Source: Candidatus Nitrotoga sp. CP45
GTDB lineage: Bacteria; Bacteroidota; Bacteroidia; Flavobacteriales; Flavobacteriaceae
Reading direction: 5' to 3'
DNA length: 5,273 nt
Assembly: GCA_943329165.2 (NCBI GenBank)
Contig: CALQCV020000159.1
Location: forward strand, 1 to 5,273
Part shown: positions 1-5,273 of the stretch, piece after piece
Numbering within the stretch: the stretch's first letter is position 1
Layout: every line of letters begins with the position of its first letter
Notes under the pieces: model-generated
Told to the model about the DNA's origin: nothing
The model's database searches: none
The model's input: the letters and a program-made list of their open reading frames with translations, nothing else
Program-made: the position numbers and the translations under genes

Positions 1-537
1 ATACGCCATTAATATACTTTCTGTTCCTGTCGTACATGCGGAAGAATTGGTCGTAACTTGATTGCCTAAACCGAGTTTTCCACCAAGATAAGCACTTACA
101 CCGCTATTCATTGTTTGCGCCACAGCTGTGCTTCCTAATTTTCGGGTTTCAAAATTGTCAATTCTATAAATGCTTTCCCTAAATTTTTCTATACCCGATG
201 TTCCGGTTCCGAAGATAGTTCCCGAATTCCAATCAGGGTTTTCATTGTGTTCTATTCGTAAGCCAGCATCTTTCCATGCGTCGATTCCGGCAATTACTCC
301 GTATAAAATTCCGGTTGAATTGAAATTACGCAGTTCTAATTCGGTGAAATAGGCGCTTTTTAATTCATCTGATATTTCAGGAGTTCCAGAGATTTGACAA
401 GAAAATTGAAGCCGTTCTAATTCGGGGTTGTGCTTTATCCCTGAAATACCGTTTTTTATCGCATGGGTAAACGCATCAAGTCCAACTCCGTTTGGAGCTA
501 CTATTCCCAGACCTGTTATGACAACTCTTCTTTCCAT
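1..537 (-). CDS. Beta-ketoacyl-ACP synthase, FabF-like (3' end outside the window)
   Basis: This is the N-terminal 179 residues of a condensing enzyme that would extend an ACP-bound acyl chain by decarboxylative Claisen condensation. The start reads MERRVVITGLGIVAPNGVG, the classic FabF/FabB opening. The GTGTSG stretch lies at residues 110-115. The nucleophile is Cys168 in NSSACTTGTES (164-174), close to the position of Cys163 in E. coli FabF, so this is a catalytic ketosynthase and not a chain-length factor that has lost its cysteine. The family is about 410 residues long, so the His-His half of the active site lies off the left edge and cannot be checked. The ATG at 537 follows the dehydratase stop after one base (TAA-A-ATG), so the two are probably translated together. 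Next to a type III PKS operon, a specialised role in making or tailoring an acyl starter is more likely than housekeeping fatty acid synthesis; that part is inference. Confidence 0.9.
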   Translation of the reverse strand, partial: MERRVVITGLGIVAPNGVGLDAFTHAIKNGISGIKHNPELERLQFSCQISGTPEISDELKSAYFTELELRNFNSTGILYGVIAGIDAWKDAGLRIEHNENPDWNSGTIFGTGTSGIEKFRESIYRIDNFETRKLGSTAVAQTMNSGVSAYLGGKLGLGNQVTTNSSACTTGTESILMAY

Positions 538-541
538 TTTA
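535..541 (-). promoter_or_regulatory. Stop-start junction TAAAATG coupling dehydratase to ketosynthase
   Basis: The dehydratase stop (TAA, 541-539) and the ketosynthase ATG (537-535) are separated by one A. No purine-rich Shine-Dalgarno sequence is evident just upstream, so initiation by a terminating ribosome is plausible. The same seven bases occur at the oxidoreductase/methyltransferase junction. Confidence 0.55.
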
Positions 542-964
542 TACAATCATTCCGGCTATCGTGCCTTGACAAACTTCTTCATTAATAGCATTAAACATTT
601 TTACGTTGCATTTTAATTTACCAAATCTAAAATAGATTTTCTCTGAAATTACAGTTACTTTTTCGTTTGGATAAACGGGTTTTAGGTATTCTATTTCTGA
701 TGATGTCAAGGCAACTTTCGATTCTGAATTAAAATCATTTCCTAATAAATAAATTCCCAAACAAACAACTCCAATTTGCGCCATGACTTCGGTTAAAATA
801 ACACCAGGTGTCACTGGATTTTCCTTGAAATGCCCCTTATAGAAATCCAAATTCGCATCAAAAGTAAACGTTCCTTCAACTCCATTTATATCAATCTGCA
901 AAATCTCATCTACAAAAAGAAATGGCTTTGAATACGGCAGTTTATCTATAATATTTTTATACAT
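539..964 (-). CDS. Hotdog-fold 3-hydroxyacyl-ACP dehydratase, FabZ-like
   Basis: This 141-residue protein is a single hotdog domain of normal FabZ length. It would dehydrate 3-hydroxyacyl-ACP to trans-2-enoyl-ACP in the cytoplasm. The N-terminal LPYSKPFLFVDEI (9-21) matches the FabZ LPHRYPFLLVDRV signature. The catalytic region KGHFKENPVTPGVILTEVMA (43-62) keeps His45 and Glu59, with the same 14-residue spacing as His54/Glu68 of E. coli FabZ. The ATG at 964 is the first start in frame and lies 36 bases past the palindromic element. The gene is tightly coupled to the ketosynthase downstream, so the pair probably acts on the same ACP-bound chain. It is probably not the housekeeping fabZ, which in many bacteria sits with lpx genes; here it sits in a polyketide operon. 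A thioesterase role is possible for hotdog proteins but less likely given the intact His/Glu pair. Confidence 0.88.
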   Translation of the reverse strand: MYKNIIDKLPYSKPFLFVDEILQIDINGVEGTFTFDANLDFYKGHFKENPVTPGVILTEVMAQIGVVCLGIYLLGNDFNSESKVALTSSEIEYLKPVYPNEKVTVISEKIYFRFGKLKCNVKMFNAINEEVCQGTIAGMIV

Positions 965-1000
965 CTTAAACCAGTTGTGTTTAATTCAAATTTGATTAAT

Positions 1001-1130
1001 TTTAAACACATAGAAACATAGTTTTTAATGATTTTTTAGAGGCGTTTCACTTTTTTGAAGCAAAACATAGCTTTGTGAAACCAAGAATTGGTCTATCTCA
1101 TTCTTTTTTCTATGTTTCTATGTGTTTAAA
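1001..1130. repeat. 130-bp palindromic intergenic element with perfect 21-bp terminal inverted repeats
   Basis: The left arm (1001-1021) and right arm (1110-1130) are exact reverse complements over 21 bases; the arms begin TTTAAACACATAG. Inside are a second inverted pair, GTTTCAC (1044-1050) and GTGAAAC (1075-1081), a short inner pair AAGC/GCTT (1058-1061 and 1070-1073), and a small hairpin CCAAGAATTGG (1081-1091). The element can therefore fold into a long nested hairpin on either strand. A possible flanking direct repeat TGATTA occurs at 993-998 and 1136-1141, seven bases outside the left arm and five outside the right; this is weak in such AT-rich DNA. There is no coding capacity. It resembles a REP- or MITE-like dispersed repeat, and the arm sequence looks familiar from flavobacterial intergenic regions, which I could not verify here. 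It lies between the type III PKS and the dehydratase and could form structure in a read-through transcript. Confidence 0.8.
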
Positions 1131-1184
1131 TTTTATGATTATTTACTAATTTAATTTTATATTAATTACACCCAAAGGGTATCT

Positions 1185-2237
1185 TTAGAATTCAATTAGT
1201 ATGCGTTGTGCTGAAAATCCAGGACCAAAACTGAGCAACATTCCTTTCTCTCCTTTTTTTGGTTTACTGTCCATCACACGTTCTAAAACATATAATACTG
1301 TTGCACTTGACATATTACCATATAATCGCAATACTTCTTTAGTATCGTTGATATTTTTGCCTAATTCAGAAAATAAATCTTCAACAGTTTGTACAATTTT
1401 TTTACCTCCAGGATGGAATATCAAATGATCAATTTCTTCAATTTTTAGGTTATTCTTTTCTAAAAAAGGATGAATAATATCCGGGAAATGTGAGGCAATA
1501 GTTTCGGGAACTTCAATGTCCAAAACCATTTGCAACCCGGAGTTCATTAATTTGAAACCCATCATATGAATCGCATCGTAAAAATGATACATGTCTTCGG
1601 CTAGTATTTTTGGGCCTTCATCCTCTTCATGCGAGGACAACAAAACACAAGCAGCACCATCACCAAAAATGGCGGCACTAACAATATTTGGCATCGAATA
1701 ATCATTAAGTTGAAACGTTGCCGTCGGGCTTTCTACTGCGATAACTGCTGCCCGTTTTCCGGGATTAGCTTGAAGGAAATTCTTGGCGTAAATCATTCCA
1801 GATATCCCAGCCGCACAACCCATTTCGGTAACAGGCAAACGAACAATATCTTGACGTAATTTTAGCGAATTAATTAAATAAGCATCGAGTGAAGGAATCA
1901 TAATTCCGGTACAACTTACCGTGATGATATAATCTAAACTTTCCGGTTTCCAACTGGCTTTTTGCAGTGCCTTGTTTAATACATTTTCGCCCAACTCAAT
2001 CACTTCCCGAACATAAATATCGTTGCGTTCTTCAAAGGAAGTATTGGTAAAAACTTCCATTGGTTCCATTATGGAGTAGCGTTTATCAACCATTGCGCCT
2101 TCGAAAATCTTTTTTACTTTTCGGATAAAGCGATCGTCTTGCCCAGTTAGCCAACCTTCAAGAAGCGGGAGGATTTCTTCGGTCGTTCTGGAATATTTTG
2201 GCAATGCTTTGGCTACAGCTTTTATTTTGACACTCAT
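1185..2237 (-). CDS. Type III polyketide synthase (chalcone/alkylresorcinol synthase-like)
   Basis: This 350-residue homodimer-type ketosynthase is the usual length for bacterial type III PKSs. It would condense an acyl starter with malonyl-CoA units without an ACP and cyclise the chain to a resorcinol or pyrone. The Cys-His-Asn triad is visible: Cys141 in VTEMGCAAG, His275 in HLIFHPGG, Asn308 in LYGNMSSAT. Other family marks are SCTGIMIPSLD (108-118), NIVSAAIFGDGAA (184-196) and the C-terminal SFGPGFSAQ (336-344). The start is ATG at 2237, four bases after the methyltransferase stop. The longer frame to 2291 begins with TTG, would overlap the methyltransferase by 50 bases, and adds 18 residues ahead of the usual N-terminus. 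With the upstream methyltransferase and flavoprotein it recalls SrsA of S. griseus. Starter and ring type cannot be read from the sequence. Confidence 0.93.
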   Translation of the reverse strand: MSVKIKAVAKALPKYSRTTEEILPLLEGWLTGQDDRFIRKVKKIFEGAMVDKRYSIMEPMEVFTNTSFEERNDIYVREVIELGENVLNKALQKASWKPESLDYIITVSCTGIMIPSLDAYLINSLKLRQDIVRLPVTEMGCAAGISGMIYAKNFLQANPGKRAAVIAVESPTATFQLNDYSMPNIVSAAIFGDGAACVLLSSHEEDEGPKILAEDMYHFYDAIHMMGFKLMNSGLQMVLDIEVPETIASHFPDIIHPFLEKNNLKIEEIDHLIFHPGGKKIVQTVEDLFSELGKNINDTKEVLRLYGNMSSATVLYVLERVMDSKPKKGEKGMLLSFGPGFSAQRILIEF

Positions 2238-2241
2238 TTTT

Positions 2242-2955
2242 TTACTTTGTATTGATAATCCATTGATAACGAAATGCCCATTTCCATTCAATTGAATAGT
2301 TTTTGAACTGTAATTTTCTCGAGAATTGTTCTAATTCCGGCTTTTTAAATCCTCTTAAAATAGACACTAAACCATCTTCTCTCGACATATCATTTAATCT
2401 GAAAAAAAAACACAGCGCCTGAAATAATCTATAGGAAATGCTGCTTCTTTGCAAGTCATTAATAACAATTCCGAGTTTGGCATTTGTTTTAAATACGCTT
2501 AACAATTTTATAATTTCTTCCTCTTTAAAATGATGGAGTGTTAAGGTACACAATACGATATCATAGCTCAAATTTTCAAACGCTTTATCAAAAATATCTT
2601 CACATCGATAAGAAATGTTTGGATAGTGACTAGATAATTTTTGAGCGTAATCGACTGTAAATTGATTGGCGTCAATCCCGATTAATTCTAATTCAATAGC
2701 GTTGGTAATGGCATAATCCGCAAGTGTTCTGAGCATATCACCATTACCACAGCCGACATCAACAATAGTTATTTTTTCTTGATTTGGATACTGTTTAAGA
2801 ATGCTATTGACACCATTTAGTGTTAGTTTATTACCACCTAAAAGCTGATTGATTTTGGCAATTTTATCCAAAGCATCGCGCAACACTTCGCCTTTCATGT
2901 CAAAATCATCCATAATTTCGGGTTGATTGGTTCGGTATCTAGTGTTAATATACAT
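2242..2955 (-). CDS. Class I SAM-dependent methyltransferase (polyketide tailoring)
   Basis: This 237-residue Rossmann-fold methyltransferase has motif I as VDVGCGNGDML (65-75), the acidic residue after beta-2 in LIGIDANQF (Asp95), the adenine-side CEDIFD (118-123), and the post-motif YDIVLCTLTLHHF (131-143). The stretch INDLQRSSISYRLFQALCFF (165-184) and RGFKKPEL (201-208) are typical of methyltransferases found next to FAD oxidoreductases and polyketide genes. ATG at 2955 is chosen: it follows the oxidoreductase stop by one base, while the four-codon-longer frame starts at TTG (2967) inside that gene. The acceptor is probably a hydroxyl or ring carbon of the type III PKS product, by analogy with SrsB or BpsB; this is inferred from position. 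A run of nine T on the coding strand (2402-2410) encodes part of Cys-Phe-Phe-Phe (182-185) and is a potential slippage site. Confidence 0.9.
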   Translation of the reverse strand: MYINTRYRTNQPEIMDDFDMKGEVLRDALDKIAKINQLLGGNKLTLNGVNSILKQYPNQEKITIVDVGCGNGDMLRTLADYAITNAIELELIGIDANQFTVDYAQKLSSHYPNISYRCEDIFDKAFENLSYDIVLCTLTLHHFKEEEIIKLLSVFKTNAKLGIVINDLQRSSISYRLFQALCFFFRLNDMSREDGLVSILRGFKKPELEQFSRKLQFKNYSIEWKWAFRYQWIINTK

Positions 2956-2959
2956 TTTA
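2953..2959 (-). promoter_or_regulatory. Stop-start junction TAAAATG that fixes the methyltransferase start
   Basis: The oxidoreductase stop (TAA, 2959-2957) is followed by one A and then the methyltransferase ATG (2955-2953). This arrangement, identical to that at 535-541, supports the ATG over the upstream TTG at 2967 and points to translational coupling. Confidence 0.55.
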
Positions 2960-4087
2960 AGATTCAAGTATTATTGGTTTACCGTGTGTTTTGTTGATGA
3001 TTATTGGTAATAGAAATGGAAATACGGTCAATATACGAAGTGCCACTTCTGAAAGTTTTGGATTTTGTAGTAATGATGAAAGCCATCTTCCGAATTTTAA
3101 TCGCTGTTTGAAATTATAATCCCATTCTCGAATATATCGTTCTTCTAAAACTTGTCTTGAAGGTATTTCTTTTCTTAAATATTTTGACACTAACTCAGAG
3201 GCAATTTTGGCACTGTGAATTGCCATTGCCATTCCGTTGCCACATAATGGGTGAATTAGACCTGCAGTATCTCCAATCATTAATATATGATTATCAACAG
3301 TTTGTTTTTCTGCAAATGATATCTGGCTGATAGTTATTGGTTTTTCAAAAATCAAAGACATACTTTCGAAAATTGATTTTAGGTTAGGATTTTTTTCAAT
3401 CACTGAAACCTGATATTCTTCAACATTTTTATAGTTTTTGAAAGTATCATAATCTGCTAAATAGCAAATATTGACAACATCATTTTCTACTTTGGAAACG
3501 CCGCAATAACCGCCTTTAAAATTATGTAATCCAACAACATCATCCGGGAAATTTCCTTTGTAATGGCCTTTAACGGCTAACCATGGTGATTTTTGTTTAA
3601 TGAATTTACGTTTCATTTTCTGGTCTATGGTGGAGCGTTTTCCAAAAGCTCCGAGCACAAATTTAGATTTCATTTCGACTCCATTAGAAGTGATTGTTAC
3701 AAAAGAATCATCATTAAAAACAACATTTTCCACTGTTTCCATAACAACGTGACAACCATTTTTAACAGCTTTTTGGAATAAAAAATTGTCTAAAGTATAA
3801 CGACTGATTCCGAATCCACCTAAAGGTAAAGTTGTGGTAATTGTTTTTCCGGATTTTATGGAAAATTGTAATGTAGTGATGGTAGTCGGATTTAATTCTT
3901 CAAGATCAAGCTTAAGCCAATTTAGATAAGGCAATACTTCATTGGAAATATATTCGCCACAAACTTTATGTTTCGGATACTCATTTTTTTCAATAACTGT
4001 TACTTGAAATCCTAATGAAGATAAATGAATAGCCGCTGTTAGACCTGCAAGGCCACCACCTAAAATTAAAACATCGCTACTCTCCAT
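2957..4087 (-). CDS. FAD-dependent oxidoreductase, geranylgeranyl reductase/PHBH-like family
   Basis: This 376-residue flavoprotein opens with the FAD-binding dinucleotide fold: VLILGGGLAGLTAA (6-19), with Glu33 ending beta-2 for the adenosine ribose. KVCGEY (41-46) is the Cys-Gly-Glu motif of geranylgeranyl-reductase-like enzymes. The second FAD motif is ILMIGDTAGLIHPLCGNGMA (268-287), with the Gly-Asp pair at 272-273 and Pro280. The C-terminal segment around 350-365 is strongly hydrophobic and may dock at the membrane, fitting a lipid substrate. It could hydroxylate the aromatic product, as SrsC does, or reduce or oxidise the chain; the sequence does not decide. ATG at 4087 is the first gene after the alcohol dehydrogenase terminator, so this is probably the first gene of the operon. 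The reaction is uncertain; the fold and cofactor are secure. Confidence 0.9.
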   Translation of the reverse strand: MESSDVLILGGGLAGLTAAIHLSSLGFQVTVIEKNEYPKHKVCGEYISNEVLPYLNWLKLDLEELNPTTITTLQFSIKSGKTITTTLPLGGFGISRYTLDNFLFQKAVKNGCHVVMETVENVVFNDDSFVTITSNGVEMKSKFVLGAFGKRSTIDQKMKRKFIKQKSPWLAVKGHYKGNFPDDVVGLHNFKGGYCGVSKVENDVVNICYLADYDTFKNYKNVEEYQVSVIEKNPNLKSIFESMSLIFEKPITISQISFAEKQTVDNHILMIGDTAGLIHPLCGNGMAMAIHSAKIASELVSKYLRKEIPSRQVLEERYIREWDYNFKQRLKFGRWLSSLLQNPKLSEVALRILTVFPFLLPIIINKTHGKPIILES

Positions 4088-4180
4088 AGATTGTAAATAT
4101 AAGGAATTTGACAGCTAAAAAGATTGTATAATTATTTTAAAAAAATATATAATTGTTATGAAAATCTAGATTAAAGTCAT
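4088..4180 (-). promoter_or_regulatory. Probable promoter region of the polyketide operon
   Basis: This AT-rich gap lies between the alcohol dehydrogenase terminator and the oxidoreductase ATG, so a promoter is expected here. On the minus strand there are near matches to the Bacteroidota -7 box TAnnTTTG: TATATTTA (4101-4094) and TATATTTT further upstream. Neither has a TTG at the expected distance for the -33 box, so no specific promoter can be assigned. A perfect 10-base palindrome AATCTAGATT (4163-4172) is a weak operator candidate. No Shine-Dalgarno sequence is evident ahead of the ATG. Confidence 0.35.
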
Positions 4181-4181
4181 G

Positions 4182-4214
4182 AAAAAGGCTCCTTTACGAT
4201 TTGAAAAGGAGCCT
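4182..4214 (-). terminator. Rho-independent terminator of the alcohol dehydrogenase gene
   Basis: A perfect 10-bp stem, AGGCTCCTTT (4186-4195) pairing with AAAGGAGCCT (4205-4214), encloses a nine-base loop. On the minus strand it is followed directly by a run of five T (4186-4182, the first overlapping the stem). It starts 22 bases after the dehydrogenase stop codon. The T run is on the minus-strand exit side only, so it acts on the dehydrogenase transcript and separates it from the polyketide operon. Confidence 0.92.
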
Positions 4215-4236
4215 AATCTAAATTATTTAATGATTT

Positions 4237-5273
4237 TTATTTTCTAAGTGAAGCCATATCAATAACAAAACGATACTTAACATCGCTTTTTAGCATTCTT
4301 TCATAAGCTTCATTGATTTCCTGCATTTTGATGATTTCAATTTCGGAAACGATGTTGTGTTTACCACAAAAATCAAGCATTTCCTGAGTTTCGGCTATGC
4401 CACCAATTAAAGAAGCCGCAACCGATTTTCTTCCCATGATCAATGGAACCGTATTTAAAATTGGCTCTAATCCTCCTAAGTAACCCACAATAACGTGAGT
4501 TCCGCTGATGGCTAATGTTGTAATATATGGATTGATATCATGAACATAAGGAACGGTATCAATAATTACATCAAATTTACCCGCAACCGATGCCATCTGT
4601 GCGTCATCTGTAGAAATAATTACCGTATCGGCACCTAAATCCTTAGCATCTTTTTCTTTGTCTGGTGTTCGTGAAAAGAGCGTTACATCTGCTCCTAATC
4701 CTTTGGCTAATTTAATTGCCATATGGCCTAATCCACCTAAGCCAACCACGGCAACTTTGCTTCCTTTAGTAACATTCCAATGGCGCAAAGGAGACCAGGT
4801 TGTGATTCCGGCACAAAGAAGAGGTGCCACTGCAGCCAAGTCTAAATTAGCAGGTACTTTTAAAACAAAGTCTTCATCAACAACAATTTTTTCTGAATAA
4901 CCACCATAAGTAAATCCACCTAAATGTTTGTCTTGTCCACCATAAGTGCCAACCCAACCATTTAAGCAGTATTGTTCCAAATCCTGTTTACAGCTACTGC
5001 AAGTTCTACAAGAATCTACAAGACAGCCAACAGCAGCAAAATCACCTACTTTTAGTTTGCTTACTTCACTACCAACTTTGGTTACCTTCCCAACGATTTC
5101 ATGACCTGGGACTACAGGATATGTAGTAAAACCCCAATCATTTCTCGCTGTATGTAAGTCGGAATGACAAACACCACAGTATAAAATCTCAATCTCGATG
5201 TCTTTTGGCAATGCTACTCGGCGCTCAATATTCATTTCTTTTAGTGGCGCTGTGGTACTACTTGTACCGAAGG
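4237..5273 (-). CDS. Zinc-dependent NAD(P)-dependent alcohol dehydrogenase, CAD/YahK type (5' end outside the window)
   Basis: This is a medium-chain dehydrogenase/reductase that interconverts alcohols and aldehydes in the cytoplasm. Numbering from the internal Met at 5235, catalytic zinc ligands are Cys23 (GVCHSD), His45 (PGHE) and probably Cys140 (LLCAGIT). Structural zinc ligands are Cys76, Cys79, Cys82 and Cys90 in CRTCSSC and QYC. The nucleotide fold is VAVVGLGGLGHMA (160-172), and LFSRTPDK after the second strand favours NADP(H) over NAD(H). The reading frame stays open for 12 more codons (FGTSSTTAPLKE) to the window edge, matching the usual N-terminus of this family, so the Met at 5235 is internal and the true start lies a few codons beyond. 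Visible length is 344 residues of roughly 350. It is followed by a strong terminator and is probably a separate unit from the polyketide genes. The physiological substrate is unknown; broad aldehyde reduction is typical of the family. Confidence 0.93.
   Translation of the reverse strand, partial: FGTSSTTAPLKEMNIERRVALPKDIEIEILYCGVCHSDLHTARNDWGFTTYPVVPGHEIVGKVTKVGSEVSKLKVGDFAAVGCLVDSCRTCSSCKQDLEQYCLNGWVGTYGGQDKHLGGFTYGGYSEKIVVDEDFVLKVPANLDLAAVAPLLCAGITTWSPLRHWNVTKGSKVAVVGLGGLGHMAIKLAKGLGADVTLFSRTPDKEKDAKDLGADTVIISTDDAQMASVAGKFDVIIDTVPYVHDINPYITTLAISGTHVIVGYLGGLEPILNTVPLIMGRKSVAASLIGGIAETQEMLDFCGKHNIVSEIEIIKMQEINEAYERMLKSDVKYRFVIDMASLRK

Noticed and set aside
170..616. Two small plus-strand open frames opposite the ketosynthase and dehydratase (170-352 and 428-616)
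   Set aside because: They are antisense to well-supported genes, have no recognisable domain, and carry composition expected from the opposite coding frame.
1170..1180. Short hairpin ACCC-AAA-GGGT just after the type III PKS stop, as an intrinsic terminator
   Set aside because: The stem is only 4 bp and no T run follows on the minus strand, so it is too weak to call.
1201..1859. Plus-strand open frames opposite the type III PKS (1201-1428 and 1629-1859)
   Set aside because: They lie fully within a gene with an intact catalytic triad and show no family features.
4108..4132. Plus-strand TTGACA (4108-4113) and TATAAT (4127-4132), a look-alike of the E. coli sigma-70 promoter
   Set aside because: The spacer is only 13 bases, the host looks like Bacteroidota, which uses different promoter boxes, and it would fire antisense into the dehydrogenase terminator region with no gene to serve.
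3593..4900. Plus-strand open frames opposite the oxidoreductase (3593-3781) and alcohol dehydrogenase (4658-4900)
   Set aside because: They are shadows of the minus-strand coding frames, with no initiation signal or domain of their own.
1..5273. CRISPR array, tRNA, rRNA, transposase or phage genes
   Set aside because: No spaced direct repeats, no RNA-gene folds and no mobile-element proteins were seen; the only repeat is the palindromic element at 1001-1130.

Overview
The window is AT-rich. All six protein-coding genes lie on the minus strand, packed with junctions of 1 to 4 bases, and none has a clear Shine-Dalgarno sequence. This and the protein sequences suggest Bacteroidota, most likely Flavobacterium or a close relative. 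That placement is an inference from style and family resemblance, not from a marker gene.

Read in the direction of transcription (right to left), the window opens with a zinc-dependent medium-chain alcohol dehydrogenase whose 5' end lies beyond the right edge. It ends in a strong intrinsic terminator (4182-4214). An AT-rich gap of about 90 bases, probably holding a promoter, leads into a lipid/polyketide operon: an FAD-dependent oxidoreductase of the geranylgeranyl-reductase type, a class I SAM methyltransferase and a type III polyketide synthase. A 220-base intergenic stretch follows, mostly filled by a 130-base palindromic element with perfect 21-base terminal inverted repeats. After it come a FabZ-like hotdog 3-hydroxyacyl-ACP dehydratase and a FabF-like ketosynthase cut off by the left edge just past its active-site cysteine.

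The oxidoreductase, methyltransferase and type III PKS have the same three activities as the Streptomyces griseus srsABC phenolic-lipid pathway (PKS makes an alkylresorcinol, the methyltransferase methylates it, the flavoprotein hydroxylates it), here in reverse gene order. The adjacent ketosynthase and dehydratase could supply or tailor the acyl starter on an ACP. The working model is a dedicated pathway for a methylated, oxidised alkylresorcinol or alkylpyrone-type lipid. The product is not determined by the sequence. All visible catalytic residues are intact, so the genes look functional. The alcohol dehydrogenase is insulated by its terminator and is probably unrelated to the pathway.
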